Origin: Astropecten irregularis
Lineage: Eukaryota > Echinodermata > Asteroidea > Paxillosida > Astropectinidae
Direction: 5' to 3'
Assembly: GCA_963971285.1 (NCBI GenBank)
Contig: OZ020254.1
Span: 372,001-436,000 of the forward strand
DNA: 64,000 nucleotides
The number at the start of each line of letters is the position of its first letter. The stretch's first letter is position 1. The translations under genes and the position numbers were made by a program. Of this stretch, positions 10,077 through 23,243 are shown one piece after another. The notes under the pieces were generated by a model. That model had not been told where the DNA came from. It ran no database searches and worked only from the letters and a program-made list of their open reading frames with translations.

Positions 10077-13000
10077 GCCCTCTCAATCTCGTCTCAATGA
10101 TTGCCGAGCTTTCTTGCTCCAATCGATTGACTTAGGCGCTTACGGAAGTTTTCTCAATTGATGTTTTCCCATCATCAGAGGCTGCTTCTGTCCGGGAATA
10201 AAAGGACGTTGGCAAATGTGCCGATGTCCTCTTATTATGAGTCAGTTGATGTACCTCTCTCTCTAAGAAAAACCGTTCATCTCCCTCCAAGCCGGAAGGT
10301 ATAGATGTTGTGTTTTGTAAAATATAAAGAAAGAAAACCTGTGGGTATGCAGTGGTTAGGTGATGGAGCCACTTTTTAGAAAGTGCTGTCGAAGCACGGA
10401 GAAGCTATCCCTTAAGAGGTCGAACCCGAGTCTGACTAGGAGTCGGTATATCTGTAGAGGTTTATTGGCAGAGAGGCAGGCTGTGGGGGAAGCTAGTGAG
10501 CGATGTTGGCAGGATGACCCGCATGCATGGAGTTGGTGAGTTACTAAACGTCGTGGGCAATCTGTTGAAAAGACAAGAAACAACTATGACATGTCTGTAA
10601 TATACGCGGAAGAGTCGCCCAAGACTTAGAAGTGGCATTATTAATGATGAAGGATCTTGACCTGTGTTTGTGGTCTCTCCGTCCATTGCTCCCTCTTCCC
10701 CTCCCCTGAAATCAGAGACAATTCACGGGACTGTGGTCATGGACACGACGTGTCTGAACTGCCCTTGGATAGCTTGACTACCGGGATGTATAGAATGATG
10801 TCGACTGATTCCACTATAGGCACAATGTCAGATTCTCACACACAATCCTGCAACTAATTAGTAACAACTTACCTATATAAGTACAGTAGAAACGCATCCT
10901 ACATTGGAATATACTAAAGTACTAATCATACAAAGAAGTGGAAATATTTAGAAAACCTTTTTTTGTTCTGTTTGTTAGCTATCTGTAGCCTCTGGCTCTG
11001 GAATTGCGCAATGTTATTGTACCCATCACCGACTCCTCTGACTTCTTCCCAGCTTTTCACTGCTTTGAACTTGCTTCATCTCAACTCACCTAAGACCTTT
11101 GTATACGAACTATATGCTGCCATCTATCGGGGGAATCATTGTTGTCTTATAATGACCCTCAGTCCATCCCATTCCACTTCACCAGTCCCTGTCATGTCAT
11201 ACTCAGATCATGACTTCACAATGTCAACAAGCCTTCTCAGTCCAACTCACTATGTATATGGTTTATGATTATGACTCCTTCGTACAAGCCTGTGTAGCAA
11301 TAGACCAAGACAATTCACCAGTCGTCTGATGACGAACACTGCATACTGTCCGCAACGTTGAGTAACGTCTCTTCTCATTATAGCCACAATCTTTCAAACA
11401 ATCTCAGTCATTGTAACCCCCCCCCCATCGACCTTTCCTCCTCTGCTATGGTGTGAGTCAAACTTTCTGTCCTGACAAACGTTAAATTTGCAGGTGGTTT
11501 TCCATATGGATAAGCATATTGCACCATTTTAATATCTTATCCTCATTTGGCTTTTCTCTGGTGAGTAGTTTTGAATTTTAACAATCCCACAGAAATCATT
11601 CGAATCTAATTTCTTCTGAAACAAACACACTCGAAATGAAAGCAAATTGTGCTTTTCTTCCCTGGTCGTTGTATAATTTCCAGCCTATGGGGAAATGATA
11701 CTGTTTTCACAGGGAAGGGGAATAGTGGAATCTGGGTTATTGCAGCTGTCGGCATCCCTATGCAGGAAGAATGTAGATCCCACAGTGGTATTGATATCAT
11801 TATGCACGACGAGTGACTCTACTAGACCTTGGGCAGGGGGCGTGGACGATCAGAGCCACGCCCACACGTTGAGGAAGTTGATGACGTCAGCAGCACATCT
11901 CAGCATCATAGATTTGAACCTTTGTTCTCGTCGAATGAAACTCGGCTTTTTATTCCCTCTTTTTCTTTGCCGCGCTTTTTTCCTTTTAATAAATAAAGCC
12001 AAGGTGAATGGGACGAAGCCATGTCCGGTAAACTTCGATTTTTTGCCTTCGCCAGAGCCAGACTTGAGAGGGCACTTTTGTTGCCACGGAAACGGGGTTG
12101 GATTTTAGCTCTTACGGTCGATGTTTTTCTCTTCATCTCGACGGCATGAAAGATTGGCTTGCCTGGCCCTCCGTTCGCAGTCCGCACAAACCAACACCTC
12201 TTGGAACAAGGCACTCACCCGCTAATTGCTTCGTCTTGCTTTAACAGAAACCCGATGCCGATTTGAAATAAAGACAGAACGAAAAAAGCGCCAAAAATAT
12301 CGCAAAATGGCGGTGGAATCTCGTGATATATCGCGAGATCCCACCGCCACCACGAGATATTGTTTACGTATAGGCAAATATCTTTGGTATATAGGCAATG
12401 CACTGCGGTACAAGATGATGCCGCTAGGGGACTCTACACGGTGACAACGAGGGATGATGTCACACAAAGAATACATCAGACGAAGCAGTGTCCAATCGCC
12501 CTAGACAAACACAGGCCAATGAATGCACTGGGATCTCACTGGTGTCTATTTAACACCAGAGTGTTTTCACAGTGTCAGTAATCACTCTATCCCCTGGCCC
12601 CCTGCTCATAATTATTCCAGGGTCTCCTGATTGCAATTCGGCCTGCCGGTGTTTTACAACGCGCCACTCGGTACAATACGCCCCCGAGTTCACGAGTAAT
12701 TTGTATCGCCTTGAAATTAGCTTCCAACCAAAAGAAAAAAAGGGCGGGAAAATGGAAATCGATCAATTTCCACGGCTACGCATGCAGCGTTCACGGCCAC
12801 GGTGTGCCAATTGGCATTGACCCGAGTTTACAAGCACAGATTATGAAATTCGGTTATAATCATCCAGACCTTTATAGGATGGACAATCACCACGACCTCA
12901 ATGCACACCCTGATGGCATTAGTGTCTCTTTTTCACCCGTGGCTTCTCAGCAAATTTAGGCATATATGTAGGGGAAGGCACGGTCATTGTCACGGACACT

Positions 13001-13593
13001 ATAAACTGATTACATCTGTGCGATTATAAACGATCTTGACCGGTCCTTTAATCAAGCATGTCCAAGGAGTGACCACGCAATGACCACACAGCATCAGTCA
13101 GATGGAATTATCCACTTATCCAGCAATATAGTTACTAATGCATCGGTTGAGATGTTTCTCAGAAGAATTTGACAACCTGCACAAAATTACCCCAAGGGAG
13201 GTAAACAATATCCACAAGTCGTAGCCTACAGATTCCATGGCTGTAGTGATCTATAGGGCTACGGCTTCTTATTTCCCCGTTACTGTGTGCTAAACTTCGC
13301 TTAAGCTGTATGGCAAAGACTGGACTCTGCTTGAGCACATCCATAGCCATTTGGCCACAGTTGTCATCTGGATGCTATAACCAGTATACACGTTGTATGC
13401 ACGCTTTGCTAATGAAGCCCGCACAACAGTCTTTCCACAATATGTGACTTCATCCATGAAAACATCCATTACGTACACCTGTCAGTTTTGCATCACTTAT
13501 AGAATGAAATCAATTTCAAATATTAATCAGAAAAGGACAATAATGTATGTACACGTTAATCAGGACCCATTTTAAAAAAAAGTATGATATAAT
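10077..13593. other. Non-coding stretch, no gene seen
   Basis: No recognisable gene. A ~20-bp-arm inverted repeat lies at 12306-12348 (TGGCGGTGG-ATCTCG arms around GATATATC). A C run is present near 11419-11427. The open frames at 11695-12108 and 11906-12214 overlap on opposite strands and match no family I know. Confidence 0.6.
12306..12348. repeat. Short inverted repeat (about 21-bp arms, few mismatches)
   Basis: TGGCGGTGGAATCTCGTGAT at the left pairs with ATCGCGAGATCCCACCGCCA at the right, with two mismatches and almost no loop. No function can be assigned. Confidence 0.75.
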
Positions 13594-14076
13594 TTAAGTT
13601 ACAGTACAGTGGCCGATTTCACGAAACTTTACGCAGTTGCGTAAGTCCACTTACGCCACAAAATTCGTGGCGTAAGTGGACTTACGCAACTGCGTAAAGT
13701 TTCGTGAAATCGACTGCAGGATTGGTAACATACCAAAACAGAAATGTTCACAGATTTACGTATAACTTTCAGGATATGAAGATGGTGCTAGTAGAAACAT
13801 ACCGTTAAAACTTCCACCCGAAATGGTGTATTTATCAAAAAAATTCTAAAACAAAGACCGGAAATAATTTTGATCTCGGGGTAAGATCAAAATCATTCTC
13901 CATGTTTTATAAGAACAATTTGAGTCGAGTTTCCGCTGTTTTCTCATGACTCAGATGTCCGCCGGATTGAGCTCAATTTTTCACAGGTTTATGATTTCAT
14001 GTACATGTTTGATCAGGTGACAAACTAGTATGAGTGCTGTTCTGCGACCTTTACCTATCATGTATCATACCTTTAA
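13594..14076 (-). mobile_element. Family A element, copy A3, interrupted by a hairpin element
   Basis: Reverse orientation. The left end TTAAGTTACAGTACAG is separated from the rest (CAGGATTGGTAACATACC) by the hairpin at 13612-13712. It then runs through GAAATGTTCACAGATTTACG and GGGGTAAGATCAAAATCATT to CATACCTTTAA at 14076. The break shows that the hairpin element came in after A3. Confidence 0.85.
13612..13712. mobile_element. Perfect 46-bp hairpin element nested in A3
   Basis: 13614-13659 is the exact reverse complement of 13667-13712 with a 7-nt loop (AAAATTC less one shared base, 13660-13666). The ends read TGGCCGATTTCACGAAAC and TTTCGTGAAATCGAC. Flanking words TACAG (left) and TGCAG (right) fit a 5-bp target duplication with one difference. 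The absence of any arm mismatch points to recent insertion or gene conversion. Confidence 0.9.
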
Positions 14077-14686
14077 AAGATGTATACCAGGTACATGGAC
14101 AGTTTGGTTAGTGGTCACAAACACCACTGAGATGACGTCACAACTAATATTAGCGGATCATCTCTTCATATAGCTAGCTCCATGGTATCTCGTTCTCCAA
14201 GTAAATTGCTGATTTGTATACGGGTTGCAAGTCCATATTGCCCGCCCAGTGTTTGCTGTTTTATCGGTCGTTGTAAATTGCCGTGATTTATGCCGGACTG
14301 TAGAGACCCGGGGAGCAATGGCCAATTATAACAAGCTCTCCGTACAAGCAAAATTTACGATGCGATGGGACTGCATAACCATGGAGACAGACATTGTTGT
14401 CTTTTTGTCGTCTGACGCATTTTGGTCTTTTGGCAATCAAAAGGCATTCCCAATCGTTTCTGTGTAAAATGCAAAATGTAGATATTGCTGAACAAAATCA
14501 TGCATGTACATTTCTCGTGTAAGTTCTCTTTATCATACCAAAATAGATAAATATAATAATTTTTAATGCAGGTTGGTTCCAAACAGGGCTACTAGAATGG
14601 CACTCTTTGTACGTTGCTGCAAGGATAAGAAGAGTTCATGAAGGCAAAAGGTAATATTTACTATTCCTCTAAAAACTGGGACCAAT

Positions 14687-14906
14687 TTCATAGAGCTCCC
14701 ACATTTGCTTAAACACCAAAAACCTTGGTAAATAAAATCAGTATGCCAGCTAAAACTCCTGAATGTTATGCTCAGCAAACAATGGCCGAATACAAGTCAA
14801 AAGCAGTAAACATCACATGAACATTGGTTGGCAATCCTGTTGATCAAGAAAGACTTTTCATGCTTAATCAAATTTTGTGCTTAAGCAGCTCTATGAAATT
14901 GGCCCC
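14687..14906. mobile_element. Family G foldback MITE, copy 2
   Basis: The left end is TGGGACCAATTTCATAGAGC and the right end is AGCTCTATGAAATTGGCCCC. Internal words ATAAAATCAGTATGCCAGC and CAGCAAACAATGGCCGAATA are nearly identical to copy 4 at 58574-58816. Confidence 0.85.
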
Positions 14907-17112
14907 AGGTTAAATTGTAAAGTTGAAGGGAACTATGTATGCCAGATAAAGGGATTCAAAAGAGGAACATGCAGCAAACGAAGAAAGAAACGGCTCTTTA
15001 TTAGGATTCTTTTGTGAGGACATCCTCGGCAAGAATGTTGAAATCTTCAACCTTTCTTAAATTGTGACGGCTCTCATTGAGTAATGTCTCTTGCGAATCT
15101 TGCGCATGCAGGTACTAGACTGCTGGCATTTTCCTCATCCCAGTTGAGGTCCCGTTCCACTTTTTGAAGTAAAAATACAGCAATCAAAATAAGTTCTTTT
15201 TGCTTCGATTTTGTGAAGTACGTTTTTAGCCCCAAAAATCAACGCGTATTGGTTGGCTTTAGATGACGGCGGCAAACCCCCAAAGGGATACTTTACGGAG
15301 CAGAGGGTTTGGATAAATGTCCCAAGATTGATATCAAGCAAGACATTTAAAGATAACATTCAATTCCGTCAGTTGTTTGTTTATGAGATTAGACGTCTCA
15401 GAAGCCTTCCCATATCCAGCCTTGGTCTTTTCCTCTCATAATAGAGCATATTTGATGATGAGCAATCAAATGCTAGCATTGAGCATGTTAAGAGTGTTTA
15501 TTGTGTGTTGAGAATCAGATTGTTTCTCTACGTAAACCGGTCAATGTGTCATGTGCTACGTGTATGTCGTGCCGTGTTGAGTTTCTTGTTTAGTAAATAG
15601 CGAGCCAAAATAATTATATCAACTTTCGTCAAGATTCGGCATCACAAATTAAGACAAAATCGCGATTTCCATGCAGGAAATCGTAAAACAAAGTCTCCTT
15701 TTCATAAAACTAGAATTGAAACGTTCAATAATAATTAGAATATTTGGTCGACAGTGTATAGCAGTGTATAGCTGACTGTTTTATCTTTTCGTGTGCTATG
15801 CTTTCAAATTACTGTACAGAAAAGTTACGAAGCCGGCTTGGCCGTAAATACATTGTAAGTATATTTTCGCGTTTCGTTTTGGACTAAAACGCAAATTGTG
15901 TAACGTTTATGTTGCGTTTTTTAATTATTAGTGATGAACGAAAACTTGGACAAATAGGCCTATAGGGTTTTAACAAAATCCCTCATAGTGACGCTTTCAT
16001 GGTACTGTTTCCCCAGTGGTGAATCCCCAACTCTTGTTTTTTTCTCTTCCAAACTCTGTTCTTTTCCCTGCCCATGTTTTGCCACCGTGGTCTTCTAAGC
16101 TCCCAATCCTTGCCTTGGCCTTGTCCTGGTGTTATATATTACCTAGAGGTATTACTGTCTCGAATCAAAACAACACTCCTTAAAGGGTCAATATCTTTCC
16201 TTCCCTAATACTTCCTGCTCTGTCATCTGTCATTGCTTTGGGTAAAAGATGGCACCTTTTATCAAGTGTATTCCCTCTACTGGTATCTCTTTCATCAATA
16301 CTATCATCAGTATTACTCTCATCGCCCTACGTGAGTGCTTTCGATTACAAAGTCAACACACATCCCCCATCACACAGAAACGCTGTGAAGATTAATCGAA
16401 CCTAGACGTGAGTTGGGACCACAGTGGAAGCACTATAAGAGCAGGTCTGACTGGGTAGTAGCGCCTACGATGCATGTTGTATTGGTGATGCGCATTGTGT
16501 GTGTTTTAATTCAACCGGAATTTGACGAGTGGCGTTACAGCTGCACAGCATGCAGTACCGTCCATATTAGTCTGGATACCCGGGCATGCAGTGAGTTCCT
16601 CCGGTCAGCTACACCGGGAGCTAGGGTATCCGTGGCGTACACCAGCACTATCCATTAATCTCTGATCTATCAAGTACCGAGATGACTATGTAAACACGAC
16701 TGCAGAACTATGACTGTCGGATTGCCAACGTTATATACCATCCGTCATTAAAGTAAGATCCGACACGTATCAGCAGCACTATCGTTTGCACAGAATATCT
16801 TCTGTTGTTTTTGAAGCAGGTCATCGCCAACAGTCAGAAATCCTGCAAAATACTCCGAATTTGCAAATGTTGCAAAGATCACTGTCTAGTGATGGTTTTG
16901 TACTTTTCTTGCAGGTTTAATTGTTTGGCACTGGATCGTCTTATTAAATGGTTTCGTGAGATCTATCCAAGTAATCATGTAATAATGTTGGGATGTGCTT
17001 AGGTCTATCGATTTCCATCATATTTTGTCCTAAACGATTGGATTTCATTGCATGGGTAGGCCTACTTTAATATTAACACCAAACACAGAGAGTATTATGC
17101 TTAACACACCTC
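14907..17112. other. Non-coding stretch, no gene seen
   Basis: No gene, RNA or clear repeat is recognised. Open frames are short and without known motifs. Confidence 0.6.
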
Positions 17113-17243
17113 GGATCGATTTCATGAAGGCCTACGATCGATCGTAACTCGAGTTACGAAGGATAACCCATCGTGTCCTACGTAGCGCTGCAATACATCA
17201 TAAGTTTTTGATGATAAGTTACGATGAGTTTGGTGAAACAATC
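17113..17243. mobile_element. Family C palindromic MITE, copy C2
   Basis: GGATCGATTTCATGAAGGCC leads into GATCGATCGTAACTCGAG, AAGGATAACCCATCGTG and TCCTACGTAGCGCTGCAATG-like sequence. It closes with AAGTTACGATGAGTTTGGTG. No clean target duplication is visible. Confidence 0.8.
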
Positions 17244-19824
17244 AACAGACATCAGTCACAACCTGTGTCGCATTAACAGTGTGATATGTTTACGCAAGTA
17301 CGTCATTTATTTTTTCAGCCAAAGTATAAACATAGAGGCATCATCAGTTACCGTAGCTAGCGCTGTGAAATAATGTATCCTAGCACTACATTATGACCTC
17401 CAAATGCCGACTCCATTAATAAAAGTCATATTATTGCAACAACTGACCAGCCAGCAGACAGCTTGATAAATAATTGCATTTTTAAGTGTAGATTACAGAC
17501 ATTGCAGTAAGCGTATGATTATTTCCTATACGGCGCAAAACTGTTATTATTAATTAATATATCTTCAAGAGACATTATTATCAAATCCATCCCCCCAAAA
17601 AATTCGGACTGGTTTTCTTTTATTTAAACTTCGAGAAATAGTAACAAATATCCCGTCTGTTCCTGTTCATGTATTGCCTTATTCTATGATATGTCGTTGG
17701 ATGTACTCCCTTGTAAATACAATCTGGCACAGTTATTTGCGTAAGGAATTACACGCACAGGTACCTTTAACCTAAATTATTTGATTGAAAATAGCAAATA
17801 CCTACCAAGATTTTACTTGAACATCCATCATAAAAACCCAATAAGATAAAAAATAACTCCATTGCAATTCGATAAAGAAAAGAAAAAGTTAAACTGAAAT
17901 GGAAGGGAAAATTGGAAATTGAAAGCACGAATCAATAGCTAGGCCTATACGTGGATTTCATGTAGAGCTACATGGCGGTTACATGTCTAAGTATAATCGT
18001 CTCGCCAATTGGATATTTCCTGTCCTTCTCTTTCCTTATGTGACTGAATTGACTGGCATGTTGCCCAGTAAACCGCATAGGCGTAGTATAAGTCCATAGG
18101 AGCCAGCATGGCTTTATATGAACATGGGTGAAGGATTTGGCATTATATCTGTGCAGCAATTGACGATATAACTCAATGTTGCACATTCTCCTTGCATGCA
18201 TATTGCATGGACAATCCCTAAATCTCGGATTCTTCCCAGATCCTTTTTCCAATTTGTGATTTGACCTTAATTTCATTAAAGTTAATCACTACAGACGGAA
18301 TTTTGATTTTCTTTTTTAAAGTGAGTGGATAGTCGCGATTTTAGCTTGTAGATGTTGAATGTTGACAAACTAATTCAGGTTAGCCTATAATGTGTTTGTT
18401 TCGCATTGCCTCTGACATTCTCAGCTACCTTTTAGTTATCCAAACATTCAGCAAGTGCCGCTATAAACTCTGCTGTTCAGTATATAGCCCAGCCTTACAT
18501 TGTTGAAGAAGAATATTTTCTGATATAGGTAATACATAATTGATATTAAATAGTCGTTAAAGGCATAGCCCGATGACTATACCAATGAGACCAAGCCAAT
18601 CAGCTTGCTCGGTTGTTTTTCTCTCTCATTATAATATAGTAAAAACCTTTTTGCTTCGGACTAGGTCAAAGAGTCAGGCAGTGGTATTAGGACGTCGCCA
18701 TGAGCGGTCATAATACCACAATCCTCCTCATAATGGTAAAAAAGGACAGAACATCTCTGTCTACATTACAGGAGCCTGCCATGTCTGTTCCGTGTCCATC
18801 ACAATCCAAATCCATCGCCCACGAACCAGTAACCCTGTACAGTACGCATCAGTCTGACCAGACGACAACTCGCAAAGACTAGGGAAGCCCTCGGCCACGT
18901 TTTATTTACCTGGTGTAGAGTTTCATTCCGATGTGTATCTAAATCACTATACCTAGCAATTTACCCTCTGCAGCTCTCTATTTGTCCATATTTCAATGAA
19001 ATGCACGCTGAGCATTGATATATAGATTGTAATTGCGATACATAAACTACGTGATGGTCAGCCTCATCAGACTCTAGGTATAGGGACTATGAGACACGTA
19101 GACAGTGCAGTGCAGCAACATCGGGATGGTATGTTGCGATATAACCCTACTCCCCAGGTGATTGTATATGATATGAAGTCTCCCCTGATGATGTATTTCA
19201 GAATGCTCCATTTGAGGGAATGAACATGCAGTGATCGTATGTCAAACTGTCAGGATTTGTTACTTAATGCGAGCCGGAGCCTCCTCACATAATGTGCAAT
19301 TAGCCATGACTATTGCAGTAATGGTGATTCCCAGAAATAATTTCCAGGTTAAATAAACATAATGAATGAATGTTGGCCGATGTAATTATTATATAATAAC
19401 ATCCCCGTGCATAGATTCTGCATTGTGATATGACACATCATATCTTGTTACTATAGACAATGCGCACACCGGACGCGCGCGACATACCTTCCCATGGCAG
19501 CCAATGTACTACCCCACGGCAACCAATACCACCTAGCCTATGGTAGATTAGTGAAAAAAAAAACAGTCGCCAGCGCTATAATTGCATACAATTTGATGTA
19601 TGTTTTCCCTCTGTTTTTTTCCGATGGTTCGTTAACTATAATGTTGATCTCTTTAAAGGGTGTTTACAACCTTGGTAAAGTGACAGAACTGCTGCAATCT
19701 GCTCATACTTTGATTTGTCATGGAATAAAAACAAACTCGGAAATGTTCAGCTCATGTCATCATTGGAAACAGTAGAAACAACGAAAAACCGTTGCAATTG
19801 CTACGCCAATTGTTTCTAAATAGA
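17244..19824. other. Non-coding stretch, no gene seen
   Basis: No recognisable coding exon, RNA gene or dispersed repeat. The frame at 17968-18276 (minus) is short and unrecognised. Confidence 0.6.
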
Positions 19825-20014
19825 GGTTTTGATCTTACCCCGAAATCAAAACTGTTTTCGATCTATGTTTTAATATTTTTCTTGATTAATACAGTTTCAG
19901 GTGGAAATATTTTAACGGTATACTACCAGCACCATCTTTGTACCCGGTAAGTTATAGGTAAATCTGTGAACATTTCTGTTTTGGTTGGTTACATACATAC
20001 GTGTTGTACACGCC
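19825..20014 (+). mobile_element. Family A fragment, copy A4 (5'-truncated)
   Basis: It begins in the middle of the family at GATCTTACCCCGAAATCAAA. It continues through TTTCAGGTGGAAATATTTTAACGG and AAATCTGTGAACATTTCTG to a diverged 3' end at CCCTTTAA. Confidence 0.75.
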
Positions 20015-20394
20015 CTTTAATGAAAATCTAGATAGCCCATTAGCACACCAAATGCCCAACCTTCTCCAGCCCCTAAAACTAGCCTAAGTCAGTCGATCAG
20101 CGTATTATCTATATAACTGATATCCCCGTTATGTTGGCCCGTCGCCATATCAGGCTGATAATGGTACGTGACTAATCACGGGTATACAATTTGATCACGA
20201 TTAAGCTGCATAAATCCATATACATGTATACATGTATTGATGAATGAGGACACGTGTTATTGGTCAAAACAATCATGAGTCGTTTCCTCCTGACTCCGGG
20301 ATCAATCATGTTGAAATATTAATGTTTCGATGGTGTCGTGAATCTGGAGCCCAAACTCATGGCATTTTGATGTTGCATATGCCATACATGGGTC

Positions 20395-20575
20395 AAATAT
20401 TGAAAGTTGAAGAGCCTGACGTTTTGATTCTATTAAAACCCTCAAAAACATCCATACCTTTGAGAAAGAGCCTGGTGTTAGGATCGAAACGTCAGGCCTT
20501 CTTAACTCTGGGCATGTTATATATTTCAGGTCATTATTTTGGCTGATGGGCAGTTTGCAGCAGTTCGTTACTTGC
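20395..20575 (+). mobile_element. Family D element, copy D1
   Basis: It contains GGATCGAAACGTCAGGCC (about 20480-20497) and an inverted partner GCCTGACGTTTTGATTC (about 20414). It ends in GATGGGCAGTTTGCAGCAG. The same words recur at 26869, 32664 and 34950. Confidence 0.65.
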
Positions 20576-22163
20576 ATTATACCATTATGTGTAACTTAGT
20601 TGTACACTACTTTATGAAAAACTTAATATTTCCTGGTGAATATCGGAATACACGAATACAACGCTACAATCGTTAGACGCCTTATCAACGTAATCACCCC
20701 CTCCCCCACCTCCGTCTTACAGTGGCAATTTACATGTCTTACAGTGGTGCACAGTCCATTTTTGGCCATCTTCGGTAAGGTCTATACCATGGGTTATTTA
20801 TGTCTGTGGTCTATACTCAATGGTTCCGAAGCATGTCTGCTGCCACCAAGCGGTGAGGGGTCTTATTTCAAATTGTATGTGCCAGCCTTTGCCACTGACC
20901 GCACTTTGTACTGCTGATCTGCCCTGTCCTCGAATGCAAGCAACACGTATATAGCCTAAGCTCCCCGTAAGGGGATTATAGACCAAGGCCTCCAATTCAG
21001 TTCCTAATCACGTACAGACCCATGCCATCCGGCCCTATGGAATCATATACTCCTTCTCACTTGAAAAACTATCCCTCTCTTACCAAATCAATTTCCAAGA
21101 ATGGTCTTATCGGGGTTCTGGTTAATAAGGGCCTATCTTCGGCGAACCATTTTGATAACTGCTATGCGATCTAAAAGGGTCCTTCTTTTAGTGTAGAGTT
21201 GCTTTTTTTAGAGAAGGCATAGCATGTGCCGCGTGACAGTCGGACACAAAATAATGGTGAAACTGAAAAGGCGAACAATTTCCACAGCGAACGCCAATCT
21301 TGTTTAAATTTCGAATTGATACAGACTTAGGCTGATTGCATTCGTTGCTGCAAGGCCCCTGTTGGTCACTTCACGAGGCCATAGAAGTGTCCATCACAGC
21401 AAGCGCATCTAGATTAGAACACCCCTTGGACCATTCGTGCATGTATATACAGGCAAGGTTCCTCGGGGATGGGATGATTTCTTGTAAAATGCAGATTTGC
21501 CTGAGAACACGGAAGGTCATTTTTGCCCGGTCAGCCTGAGTCCCAATCCTGAGATTTGCAATTCCGATAAGTGGGCAAGTATTCCTATCCGGAAGGCTGA
21601 TCGGTCCACGTACAGCTCGACATGTTGGAACTGGGTTAAAGTATGCTACCTTCACTCAGAAATCATTTCCAGGAATACTTACGTCAAAATGGCATACTTC
21701 TTCTTGCCCAACAGCAAACTAAGTACAATTCGGTCAGGTATTTCCGTTTTCGCTTACACAAAAATGTAGGCCTTTTCGGATTCCTTGAAATGATTTTGCA
21801 ACCTCTCAATAACATTATTGTAATTTTGTAGTTGCAATCAGAACCAAAATCCCACCCCAACAATGAATTTCAGGAATAATCAGACTTCTTTCACAATGTA
21901 ACAATTACAATTGATAGGAAGTTCCGTTTTATAACATTTGAAAAAAATCACTCCTGAGAGGAACTTTATTGCCTTGTTAATTAGAAACAAATGTTGGGGT
22001 AGGTCCAGGAAAGTGGATATAGAAATTGAATCTCTGGTAAGCTGCATGAACTCAATGATTTTCTAAAAGAAGACTCTAGAAATTAATCAGTAAACTTGGA
22101 GACTATTAAACGAAAGTAATATGGCGACGGAATGGTCGCCCGTCGCCATCGATAAGCACTTGA
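20576..22163. other. Non-coding stretch, no gene seen
   Basis: No gene or clear repeat is recognised. Confidence 0.6.
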
Positions 22164-22168
22164 CCAGG

Positions 22169-22301
22169 GGTTGATTTCACCAAACTCATCATAACTTACT
22201 ATCAATCGCAGGAATTAAATGCATTGCAGCCCTACGTATAATGATGGGTTATCCTTCGTAACTCGAGTTACGATCGATCGTAGGGCTTCGTGAAATCGAG
22301 C
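22169..22301. mobile_element. Family C MITE, copy C3, with 5-bp target duplication CCAGG
   Basis: The ends are GGTTGATTTCACCAAACTC and GCTTCGTGAAATCGAGC. CCAGG lies directly outside on both sides (22164-22168 and 22302-22306). The centre carries AACTTACTATCAATCG, CAGCCCTACG and GTTACGATCGATCGTAGG. Confidence 0.85.
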
Positions 22302-22306
22302 CCAGG

Positions 22307-22807
22307 AAAGATAATATTGGTGGATAAATTCGCAGCCGGGAGCAATATCTTACCTTCATCACGCCTTACACTCTGCACACCGCAGCATGCTAACTATGAA
22401 GGTATACACAGCATTGGTGCTCGCCCGGTGAAAATGAGTGGTCATTACAGCAAATGACCGGACACCTAGACACACTGGTCAAGTAATACCCTGAAATCTA
22501 TTCCGGTCACCTCGGTACGGCGGCATGCTCGCCAATCCCAGCTTCATTAAACTGGAATTTACATCTCGATTGGGTCTTCCTGCCAACATTCTGTCGCCTT
22601 GGTGTCGTAACCGAAACTCCGGCAGCGGGTCCCTCGCCGTGCCCCGGGCTGCTTGCCAGTAGGCGCAGCTGGCCCACGAATCGTTGTCACATAAACCGCC
22701 GATGAGTAAAAACAACCTTTTGGTATAGTCAAAGACAATGTGGAATAATTCATAACTTGATACGTTTATCGAGGTTGTTTATCCTCTTCCCCGTGCATAG
22801 TTCATTA
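22307..22807. other. Non-coding stretch, no gene seen
   Basis: No recognisable gene or repeat. Minus-strand frames at 22479-22753 overlap each other in different frames and are unrecognised. Confidence 0.55.
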
Positions 22808-22904
22808 TTAAATCGGCTGTGATACGCCCTGCATGCAAGGGATATAGTGTACGTTTTTTAGAGCAAAGTACGGTGTCGCTATGTATACACGGATGGTTGA
22901 TTAA
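22808..22904 (+). repeat. TTAA-bounded ~95-bp unit, first copy
   Basis: It starts TTAAATCGGCTGTGATACG, includes GCAAGGGATATAGTGTACG and AGAGCAAAGTACGGTG, and ends GGATGGTTGATTAA. It is repeated at 23240-23308 plus 23812-23838, where a MITE splits it. Confidence 0.85.
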
Positions 22905-23243
22905 AGGAAAACTAAGCAGAAATGTTCACAGATTTAAGTGTAACTTTCAGGATATATTGATAAAACCATACCAATTCAATATTTCCGCCTGAAATGGTGT
23001 ATAAATACAGAAATTAGTCAAACAAAGACCGAAAACAGTTTTGATCTCGGGGTAAGATCAAAACCATTCTTTATGTTTTATAAGATAAATTGAACTTCTG
23101 TGTTTTTTTTTTCAATTTTCTCGTGACTCGGATATCCGATTGAGCTCAAATTTTCACAGGTTTATTATTTCATCTACATGGTGGGTCAGACAAAGTGTGG
23201 ATGCTGTTCTGTGACCTTTACCAATCATGTATTATACCTTTAA
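22901..23243 (-). mobile_element. Family A element, copy A5
   Basis: Reverse orientation between TTAA at 22901-22904 and TTAA at 23240-23243. Typical words are AGAAATGTTCACAGATTTAAG, AAAACAGTTTTGATCTCGG and TGTATTATACCTTTAA. The normal left end (GGTACAGTACAGG) is missing, so about 25 bp are lost. The element sits exactly between two copies of the TTAA-bounded unit. Confidence 0.8.
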
